This document shows, piece by piece, positions 25,178 through 32,130 of a DNA stretch of 64,000 nt. Position numbers and translations under genes: made by a program. The stretch is from an uncultured Pseudomonas sp. (lineage in GTDB: Bacteria > Pseudomonadota > Gammaproteobacteria > Pseudomonadales > Pseudomonadaceae). Under the pieces are notes generated by a model. The model was given only the letters and a program-made list of their open reading frames with translations, made no database searches and had not been told where the DNA came from. Within the stretch, counting starts at the first letter, position 1; each line of letters opens with the position of its first letter. Location: assembly GCF_943846705.1 (NCBI RefSeq), contig NZ_OX044366.1, positions 2,728,001-2,792,000 on the forward strand, written 5' to 3'.

Positions 25178-27394
25178 ATGCGCCTAGGGATATTAACGTT
25201 GGTGGCCGGGCTGTTGACGCTGCGCTTTCTTCCAGCCTTGCCGCCGTTCTGGCTGCTGGCGCTGCTGCCGGTTGTGGGCTTGATGCTGCTGCCGTATCGC
25301 AGTTATCCCATCGCCTTATTTCTATTTGGTTTTACCTGGTCCTGCGTGAGTGCACAGTGGGCGCTGGATCAGCGTCTGGCGCATGCATTGGACGCGCGCA
25401 CCCTGTGGCTGCAGGGGCAAGTGGTTGGCCTGCCAGAGGTCAGTGAGGGGGTGGTGCGTTTTCAGTTGCAGCGGCCGGTTTCACGCCGCGCGGCATTGCC
25501 CGAACGGTTGCGTCTGTCTTGGTACGGCGGGCCTGTGTTGCAGGCGGGGCAGACCTGGCGCTTAGCCGTTCGCCTCAAGCGCCCGCATGGCTTGGTCAAT
25601 CCACAGGCATTTGATTATGAAGCCTGGTTGCTGGCGCAACGCGTCGGAGCCAGCGGCACGGTGAAGGCCGGTGAGCTGATTTATCCCGCCAGTGGCACCG
25701 GTGCCTGGCGTGACCGCTTGCGTCAGCACCTGCTGGCAACCCCGGCACATGGCCGCGCGGGTGCACTGGCCGCCTTGGTGCTGGGGGATGGCTCGGGGCT
25801 GTCGACGGCAGACTGGCGGGTGCTGCAGGACACCGGCACGGTGCACCTGATGGTCATCTCGGGCCAGCATATCGGTCTTTTAGCAACGCTGCTGTATGGG
25901 CTGGTTGCGGGGTTGGCGCGCTTGGGATGGTGGCCGCGGCGCTGGCCCTGGCTGCCCTGCGCCAGTGCGTTGGCTTTTACCGGTGCATTGGCGTACGGCT
26001 TACTGGCAGGTTTCGAGGTGCCGGTGCAGCGTGCCTGCGTGATGGTCGGCCTGGTGTTGTTATGGCGTTGGCGTTTCCGCCATCTGGGCGTCCGGTTGCC
26101 CGTCTTGCTGGCATTGCTTGTGGTGTTGCTAGTGGAGCCGCTGGCCAGTTTGCAGCCAGGGTTCTGGTTGTCTTTTGGCGCGGTGTTGCTGTTAGTGCTG
26201 ATCTTCAGTGGCCGCTTAGGTGCCTGGTCTTGGTGGCGCACCCTGCTGCGTGCGCAGTGGGGGATGGCCATTGGTTTGCTGCCGTTATTGCTGGCGCTGG
26301 GTTTGCCGGTGAGCGCCAGCGGGCCGTTGGCCAATGTGATCGCCGTGCCTGTCGTCGGCTTGTTGGTCGTACCGTTGGCGCTGCTCGGCACACTCTTGCT
26401 GGCTTTGCCTGGTTTGGGGCCTGCGCTGCTCGAGATCGCAGGCTGGGTGTTGGACCTGCTATTCGAGTTGCTTGCACGGCTTGCCATGTGGCTGCCTGCT
26501 TGGTTGCCCAGTGCGTTGCCATTCTGGGCCTGGCTGTTGGTGGCGCTGGGTGCGTTGGTCTTGCTATTACCCGCTGCATTGCCGATGCGCAGTCTGGGTG
26601 CTGTATTGTTGCTGCCCTTGTTGTTCAGCCCGCAGCAGCGGCCTGAGTATGGCCGGGCCGAGGTGTTGATGCTGGATGTCGGTCAGGGCCTTGCGGTGCT
26701 GGTGCGTACCCAGGGGCACGACCTGCTGTATGACGCCGGCCCACGCTTTGGCGAGTTCGACACGGGGGAGCGGGTGGTACTGCCATCGTTGCGCGCGTTG
26801 GATGTGCGCGGGCTAGATCTACTGTTGCTCAGCCATGCCGATAATGATCATGCCGGCGGTGCCGTGGCGATAGCGCGTGGTTTGCCGGTTAGGCGTGTGC
26901 TCAGTGGGGAGCCTGACAAGTTGCCACGCTCGTTGCGGGCTGACGCTTGCGGGCGTGAGCATTGGCAGTGGGATGGCGTGCACTTCACTACCTGGCAATG
27001 GCCGGGGGCGGCCAATGGCAATCAGGCGTCCTGTGTGTTGCGCATCGAGGCTAACGGCGAGCGCCTGTGGCTGACCGGTGATATCGATAGCCAGGCCGAG
27101 CGCGCCTTGCTTAACAGCGGTCTGGACATGCCAGCGCAGTGGTTGCTGGCCCCCCACCATGGCAGTCGCAGCTCGTCTTCCGCTGCGCTGCTGGCACAGG
27201 TCGCGCCGGCGGCTGTGCTGATCTCCCGTGGTGCGCACAACGCTTTTGGCCACCCGCATGCTGCAGTGCTGGCTCGCTACCGTGCGCAGGATATGCGGCT
27301 GTATGACAGCGTTTTGCACGGCGCGGTACGGATTCGCCTGGGTGCATTCGAGCCTGCACAGGGTTTGCGTGAACATGCACGGTTTTGGCGGTAA
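25178..27394 (+). CDS. comEC: ComEC/Rec2, DNA uptake channel protein
   Basis: An inner-membrane protein of 738 residues that moves single-stranded DNA into the cytoplasm in natural transformation. Order: N-terminal helices and a small DUF4131 domain (1-150), the competence domain with LMVISGQHIGLLATLLYGL and many helices (about 195-480), and a C-terminal metallo-beta-lactamase-like domain (about 500-735) with VLMLDVGQGLAVLVRT and the metal motif LSHADNDHAGG, plus LLAPHHGS. The ATG at 25178 has GGAG 7-8 bases upstream. First gene of the envelope cluster with exbB, exbD and lpxK. Confidence 0.94.
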   Translation: MRLGILTLVAGLLTLRFLPALPPFWLLALLPVVGLMLLPYRSYPIALFLFGFTWSCVSAQWALDQRLAHALDARTLWLQGQVVGLPEVSEGVVRFQLQRPVSRRAALPERLRLSWYGGPVLQAGQTWRLAVRLKRPHGLVNPQAFDYEAWLLAQRVGASGTVKAGELIYPASGTGAWRDRLRQHLLATPAHGRAGALAALVLGDGSGLSTADWRVLQDTGTVHLMVISGQHIGLLATLLYGLVAGLARLGWWPRRWPWLPCASALAFTGALAYGLLAGFEVPVQRACVMVGLVLLWRWRFRHLGVRLPVLLALLVVLLVEPLASLQPGFWLSFGAVLLLVLIFSGRLGAWSWWRTLLRAQWGMAIGLLPLLLALGLPVSASGPLANVIAVPVVGLLVVPLALLGTLLLALPGLGPALLEIAGWVLDLLFELLARLAMWLPAWLPSALPFWAWLLVALGALVLLLPAALPMRSLGAVLLLPLLFSPQQRPEYGRAEVLMLDVGQGLAVLVRTQGHDLLYDAGPRFGEFDTGERVVLPSLRALDVRGLDLLLLSHADNDHAGGAVAIARGLPVRRVLSGEPDKLPRSLRADACGREHWQWDGVHFTTWQWPGAANGNQASCVLRIEANGERLWLTGDIDSQAERALLNSGLDMPAQWLLAPHHGSRSSSSAALLAQVAPAAVLISRGAHNAFGHPHAAVLARYRAQDMRLYDSVLHGAVRIRLGAFEPAQGLREHARFWR

Positions 27395-27472
27395 AAATGA
27401 GAACGGCGACGGTCGGCGAGGCCGCGACCCTATGCTAGAGTGGCGCCACTTTTGAGAAGGGGATCTGCCACC

Positions 27473-28105
27473 GTGTGGGAACTGGTAAAAGCTGGCGGCT
27501 GGATGATGCTGCCGATCATTCTGTGTTCTATCGCTGCGGCCGGCATTGTTGCCGAGCGCCTGTGGACGCTGCGGCCTAGTCGCATCACCCCACCCAACCT
27601 GCTCGGCCAGGTGTGGAAGTGGATCAAAGAGAAAAAGCTCAATAACCAGAAGCTCAAGGAGCTGCGCGCCAACTCACCGTTGGGGCAGATTCTCGCGGCG
27701 GGTTTGGCCAACTCCAAGCATGGTCGCGAGATCATGAAAGAGTGCATTCAAGAGGCGGCCGCGCGGGTGATTCATGACCTGGAGCGCTACCTCAATGCCC
27801 TAGGCACCATCGCCGGCATCGCGCCGCTGCTGGGTTTGCTTGGCACGGTGCTGGGTATGATCGAAATCTTCAGCTCTTTTATGGGCTCGGGTATGGCCAA
27901 TGCGGCGTTGCTCGCTGGCGGTATTTCCAAGGCGCTGATCACCACGGCTGCTGGCCTGATGGTGGCCATTCCGGCACTGTTCTTCCATCGTTATCTGCAG
28001 CGCCGCGTCGATGAGTTGGTGGTCGGCATGGAGCAGGAAGCGATTCGCCTGGTGGAAGTGGTGCAGGGTGACCGTGATGTCGATCTGGGCGAGGACAAGG
28101 CGTGA
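27473..28105 (+). CDS. ExbB/TolQ/MotA-type proton channel protein
   Basis: A 210-residue protein with three membrane helices (about 10-30, 110-135, 155-180) and the family motif TAAGLMVAIPALFFHRYL. ExbB-type proteins use proton motive force with an ExbD partner. GTG start with GAAGGGGA 9 bases upstream. It overlaps the exbD gene by 4 bp. This pair, between comEC and lpxK, is separate from the TonB and Tol systems, and its energised partner is not known. Confidence 0.92.
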   Translation: MWELVKAGGWMMLPIILCSIAAAGIVAERLWTLRPSRITPPNLLGQVWKWIKEKKLNNQKLKELRANSPLGQILAAGLANSKHGREIMKECIQEAAARVIHDLERYLNALGTIAGIAPLLGLLGTVLGMIEIFSSFMGSGMANAALLAGGISKALITTAAGLMVAIPALFFHRYLQRRVDELVVGMEQEAIRLVEVVQGDRDVDLGEDKA

Positions 28106-28530
28106 AATTCCGGCGTAAACCGCGGGAAAACGTCGAGATCAACCTGGCCTCGTTGATCGACGTGGTATTTATCCTGCTGCTGTTCTTTGTGGTCACCACG
28201 ACCTTCACTCGGGAAACCCAGCTCAAGGTTGATCTGCCAGAAGCGGCCAGCGGTACGCCGCCGGAACAGACCGAATTGAAGCAGCTGGAAATCCTGATTG
28301 CCGCCGACGGCAGCTATTCGCTGAATGCCAAGCAGCTGCTGAAAAGCGACCTGCCAAGCCTGATGGCGGCATTGCAGAAAGAGTCCGATGGTGATAACAG
28401 CCTGCCGCTGATCATCAGTGCTGATGCCAAGGCGCAGCATCAGGCAGTTATCACCGCCATGGATGCCGCCGGCAAGCTTGGCTTTGCCCATCTGCGCATG
28501 ACCACCGTCGAGGCGCAAGCCGCGCCTTGA
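28102..28530 (+). CDS. ExbD/TolR-type biopolymer transport protein
   Basis: A 142-residue partner of the ExbB-like protein. One helix at about 15-35 (LASLIDVVFILLLFFVVTTTF) contains the conserved membrane Asp needed for proton flow, followed by a periplasmic domain. Overlaps the upstream gene by 4 bp; lpxK follows after 13 bp. Confidence 0.92.
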   Translation: MKFRRKPRENVEINLASLIDVVFILLLFFVVTTTFTRETQLKVDLPEAASGTPPEQTELKQLEILIAADGSYSLNAKQLLKSDLPSLMAALQKESDGDNSLPLIISADAKAQHQAVITAMDAAGKLGFAHLRMTTVEAQAAP

Positions 28531-28543
28531 GGGCTGCCTGCCA

Positions 28544-29545
28544 ATGAGCCTGTCTGATCGCCTCACGGCTGCCTGGTATGCCGGTCATCCGGCGCTAGGC
28601 CTGCTGCGCCCGCTGGAATGGTTGTATCGCAGTGTGGTGCAGCGCAAGCGTGCGCGTTTTCTCGCCGGTGAGGGGGCGATCTACCGCGCACCTGTACCGG
28701 TTGTGGTGGTGGGCAATATCACCGTGGGTGGCACCGGCAAGACCCCGATGATTCTCTGGTTGATCGAGCATTGCCGCCGCCAAGGCCTGCGCGTCGGTGT
28801 GGTCAGTCGCGGTTACGGCGCGCAGCCGCCGCAGTTGCCCTGGCGGGTGCAAGCCGATCAGGACGCCAGTGTCGCGGGCGATGAACCCTTGCTGATTGTG
28901 CAGCGCAGTGGTGTAGCGTTGATGATCGACCCTGATCGCAGTCGCGCCGTGGCCGCCTTGCTGGCTGCGGAACCGCTGGACTTGATCCTCAGTGATGATG
29001 GTTTGCAGCACTATCGACTGGCCCGTGATCTGGAATTGGTGTTGATCGATGCGGCTCGCGGCCTGGGCAACCAGCATTGCCTGCCTGCTGGGCCATTGCG
29101 CGAGCCGGTCGAGCGCTTGCAGAGCGTCGATGCATTGCTCTATAACGGCGCGGCCAGTGACCCGCCAGCCGGCTACGGCTTTACCTTGCGACCGCGCAGC
29201 TTGGTCAACCTGCGCAGTGGCGAGCAGCGCCCGTTAAGTCATTTCTCACCTGGCCAGGCCTTGCATGCAGTGGCCGGTATTGGCAACCCGCAGCGTTTCT
29301 TCACTACCCTCGAAGGGCTACACTGGCGACCTGTCGCGCATGCCTTTGCCGACCATGCACCGTACAGCGCCGAGTTGCTGAATTTCAGCCCGACACTGCC
29401 ACTGGTGATGACGGAAAAGGATGCGGTTAAGTGCCGTGCCTTTGCGGCTGACGATTGGTGGTACCTGGCGGTGGATGCCGAACCCTCGGCTGCGTTTGTC
29501 GCCTGGTTTGATCAGCAATTGCAGCGCCTTGTGCCGCGCACCTGA
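28544..29545 (+). CDS. lpxK: LpxK, tetraacyldisaccharide 4'-kinase
   Basis: LpxK phosphorylates the 4' position of the lipid A disaccharide at the inner membrane. It has 333 residues, with an N-terminal membrane-associated helix (about 12-32), Walker A GNITVGGTGKTP at 57-68, and the ILSDDGLQHYRL motif near 147, which holds catalytic Asp residues. Followed by the Trm112-like gene, as in many gammaproteobacteria. Confidence 0.97.
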   Translation: MSLSDRLTAAWYAGHPALGLLRPLEWLYRSVVQRKRARFLAGEGAIYRAPVPVVVVGNITVGGTGKTPMILWLIEHCRRQGLRVGVVSRGYGAQPPQLPWRVQADQDASVAGDEPLLIVQRSGVALMIDPDRSRAVAALLAAEPLDLILSDDGLQHYRLARDLELVLIDAARGLGNQHCLPAGPLREPVERLQSVDALLYNGAASDPPAGYGFTLRPRSLVNLRSGEQRPLSHFSPGQALHAVAGIGNPQRFFTTLEGLHWRPVAHAFADHAPYSAELLNFSPTLPLVMTEKDAVKCRAFAADDWWYLAVDAEPSAAFVAWFDQQLQRLVPRT

Positions 29546-29606
29546 GTGCCCCGATCATTTGGCGAGCGATCTCGCCCCCGCAGCTGCTCTACATCAAGGA
29601 TCTCCC

Positions 29607-29792
29607 ATGGACCCGAAACTACTCGATATTCTCGCCTGCCCGCTGTGCAAGGGCCCGTTGAAGCTGGTGGCTGACAAGAGCGAGCTGATCTGCAAGGCCG
29701 ATGCGCTGGCCTTTCCGGTCCGCGACGGCATTCCAGTGATGCTGGAGACCGAAGCCCGCACCCTCAACGTCGACGAGCGTTTGGACAAGTAA
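29607..29792 (+). CDS. Trm112-family small zinc-ribbon-like protein (YcaR)
   Basis: A 61-residue protein that begins MDPKLLDILACPLCKGPL. The first CxxC is present, and a third cysteine at ELICKADALAF; the usual fourth is replaced, so zinc binding may be partial or absent. The FPVRDGIPVML motif is typical. The stop codon is followed at once by the kdsB ATG. Bacterial members have no firm function. Confidence 0.9.
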   Translation: MDPKLLDILACPLCKGPLKLVADKSELICKADALAFPVRDGIPVMLETEARTLNVDERLDK

Positions 29793-30557
29793 ATGAGCAC
29801 TGCCTTTACCGTTGTGATTCCGGCGCGTTTCGCTTCCAGTCGCCTGCCGGGCAAGCCGCTGCAGGAGATTGCCGGCAAACCGATGATTCAGCATGTCTGG
29901 GAGCAGGCCTGCCGCAGCAGTGCTCAGCAAGTGGTGGTGGCCACTGATGACGCACGGATTGTTGAGGTGTGCCGTGGCTTTGGTGCGCAGGTGCTGTTGA
30001 CCCGCGTCGACCACAATTCCGGCACCGACCGCCTGGCTGAAGTGGCGACGGCCCTAGGCCTGGCCGCGGATGCCATCGTGGTTAATGTGCAGGGCGACGA
30101 GCCGCTGATTCCGCCGGCCATTATCGATCAGGTAGCGGCCAATCTCGCAGCTAACCCACAAGCGGCGATTGCCACCCTGGCTGAGCCGATTGACGATGTG
30201 CAGGCGTTATTTAATCCCAATGTAGTCAAGGTGGTCAGCGACAAGTCGGGCTTGGCCTTGACCTTCAGTCGTGCGCCGCTGGCCTGGGCTCGCGATGCGT
30301 TTGCCAAGAGCCGTGACCAATTGCCAGCGGGTGTGCCGTATCGCCGGCATATCGGTATCTACGCTTACCGCGCGCAGTTTCTGCATGACTTCGTCAGCTG
30401 GGGGCCGTGCTGGCTTGAAGACACCGAGTGCCTGGAGCAGTTGCGCGCACTCTGGCATGGCGTACGCATTCATGTTGCCGATGCCCTGGAGGCGCCGCCA
30501 GCAGGCGTTGATACCGCAGAAGATCTGCAGCGGGTTCGCCGCCTATTGGAGGCCTGA
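29793..30557 (+). CDS. kdsB: KdsB, CMP-Kdo synthetase
   Basis: KdsB activates Kdo with CTP for lipopolysaccharide core synthesis. It has 254 residues. The nucleotide motif is VVIPARFASSRLPGKPL at the N-terminus; VNVQGDEPLIPP carries the metal-binding Asp, and YRHIGIYAYR the sugar site. The start directly follows the upstream stop codon and the last base is shared with the phosphatase gene. Confidence 0.97.
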   Translation: MSTAFTVVIPARFASSRLPGKPLQEIAGKPMIQHVWEQACRSSAQQVVVATDDARIVEVCRGFGAQVLLTRVDHNSGTDRLAEVATALGLAADAIVVNVQGDEPLIPPAIIDQVAANLAANPQAAIATLAEPIDDVQALFNPNVVKVVSDKSGLALTFSRAPLAWARDAFAKSRDQLPAGVPYRRHIGIYAYRAQFLHDFVSWGPCWLEDTECLEQLRALWHGVRIHVADALEAPPAGVDTAEDLQRVRRLLEA

Positions 30558-31021
30558 TGCGCGTTCTGTTCGTCTGCCTGGGGAATATCTGCCGCTCGCC
30601 CACGGCTGAGGGCGTGTTGCGCCATAAGCTGCGTGCGGCGGGGCTGGAAGGGCGTATCGAGGTTGATTCTGCCGGTACCAGTGACTGGCATGTGGGCAAG
30701 GCTGCGGATATGCGCACGCGTCAGGCCGCGCAACAGCGCGGCTATGACTTGTCGGCGCTACGCGGGCGGCAGGCCACGGCTGAAGATTTTCACGCGTTTG
30801 ACCTGATTCTGGCGATGGACAACAGCAACCTGCGCAACCTGCAGCAATTGCGTCCGGGCAATGCGCCGGCCGAGCTGGATTTGTTTCTTCGGCGTTATCA
30901 GCTTGAACTGGATGAGGTGCCTGATCCTTATTACGGCGGCGAAGCCGGGTTTACCCAGGTGCTGGATTTGATCGAGCAGGCCTGTGATGCCTTGGTGCTT
31001 GAGCTCAAGGGGCGCTTATGA
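30557..31021 (+). CDS. Low-molecular-weight protein tyrosine phosphatase
   Basis: A 154-residue enzyme. The catalytic P-loop is CLGNICRS with Cys7 and Arg13, and the general acid Asp lies in VPDPYYGG. Enzymes of this class often control polysaccharide export kinases, but here the gene is in the kdsB-murB operon with 1-bp and 4-bp overlaps. Substrate unknown. Confidence 0.95.
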   Translation: MRVLFVCLGNICRSPTAEGVLRHKLRAAGLEGRIEVDSAGTSDWHVGKAADMRTRQAAQQRGYDLSALRGRQATAEDFHAFDLILAMDNSNLRNLQQLRPGNAPAELDLFLRRYQLELDEVPDPYYGGEAGFTQVLDLIEQACDALVLELKGRL

Positions 31022-32037
31022 GCCTGCAGGTGCGTACTCAGGTATCGCTCAAGCCGTATAACAGTTTTGCTGTCGAGGCCTGCGCCAGCCATTTCGCCGA
31101 GGCTGAAAATGATCAGCAGGTGCGTGAGGCGCTGAGCTATGCGCAAGCACAGCAGTTGCCGCTGCTGTTGTTGGGTGGCGGCAGCAACCTGCTGCTCACG
31201 GCGGATGTCGAAGCATTGGTGCTGCGCATGGCCAGTCGTGGTATTCGTGTGCTTGAGGATGATGGCGAACACGTATTGATTGAAGCGGAGGCAGGCGAGC
31301 CCTGGCATCCGTTTGTGCAGTGGACGCTGACCCAGGGCTTTGCTGGGCTGGAAAACCTCAGCCTGATTCCTGGCACCGTGGGTGCGGCTCCCGTGCAGAA
31401 CATTGGCGCTTACGGCGTCGAGCTGAAAGATTTGTTTGTCGGCCTAACGGCGCTCGATCGTCATAGTGGCGAGCTGCGCGAGTTTTCTCTGCAGGCGTGC
31501 GGCTTTGCCTATCGCGACAGTCTATTTAAGCGTGAAAGCGGGCGCTGGGTGATTTTGCGTGTGCGCTTTGCCTTGAGTCGCTCGGCGACGCTGCACTTGG
31601 GCTACGGGCCGGTGAGTCAGCGCCTGGTGGAGCAGGGGATTGCCGCGCCGAATGCACAGGATGTGAGTCGTGCAATCTGTGCCATTCGTAGTGAAAAACT
31701 GCCGGACCCAGCTGAGCTGGGCAATGCCGGAAGTTTCTTCAAGAACCCTCTGATTTCTGCCGAGTTGGCGCAGCGCTTGCGCGCTGAGCATGCCGATTTG
31801 GTGGCTTATCCGCAGGCAGACGGGCAGGTCAAGCTAGCGGCTGGCTGGCTGATTGAGCGTGCGGGCTGGAAGGGTTTTCGCGAGGGTGATGCCGGTGTGC
31901 ATCGCTTGCAGGCGCTGGTACTGGTTAACTACGGGGCCGCCACGGGTGTGCAGTTGTTGAGTCTGGCGCAGCGTATTCAGGCAGACATTGCCCTGCGTTT
32001 TGCGGTTGAGCTAGAGATCGAACCAAACGTACTGTAA
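31018..32037 (+). CDS. murB: MurB, UDP-N-acetylenolpyruvoylglucosamine reductase
   Basis: MurB reduces the enolpyruvyl group to form UDP-MurNAc. It has 339 residues and is a type I enzyme. FAD-binding motifs are NSFAVEA, LLLGGGSNLLL and NIGAYGVE; the proton donor Ser lies in GNAGSFFKNP near residue 240; YRDSLFK is the type I loop. Last gene of the comEC-to-murB run; a terminator follows. Confidence 0.97.
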   Translation: MSLQVRTQVSLKPYNSFAVEACASHFAEAENDQQVREALSYAQAQQLPLLLLGGGSNLLLTADVEALVLRMASRGIRVLEDDGEHVLIEAEAGEPWHPFVQWTLTQGFAGLENLSLIPGTVGAAPVQNIGAYGVELKDLFVGLTALDRHSGELREFSLQACGFAYRDSLFKRESGRWVILRVRFALSRSATLHLGYGPVSQRLVEQGIAAPNAQDVSRAICAIRSEKLPDPAELGNAGSFFKNPLISAELAQRLRAEHADLVAYPQADGQVKLAAGWLIERAGWKGFREGDAGVHRLQALVLVNYGAATGVQLLSLAQRIQADIALRFAVELEIEPNVL

Positions 32038-32086
32038 CGCATGGCTGAGTGGTGTCAGGGCTGATGATTTGATCGCGTAATAACGC

Positions 32087-32116
32087 AAAAGGGGATGCCG
32101 AAGCATCCCCTTTTTT
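32087..32116. terminator. Bidirectional terminator between murB and rne
   Basis: A 12-bp stem (AAAAGGGGATGC / GCATCCCCTTTT) with loop CGAA and a following T run; it lies between convergent genes. Confidence 0.93.
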
Positions 32117-32130
32117 ATTGCCTAAGCGGA

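Noticed and set aside
32041..32086. Small gene between murB and rne
   Set aside because: The gap is short and holds only the approach to the shared terminator.
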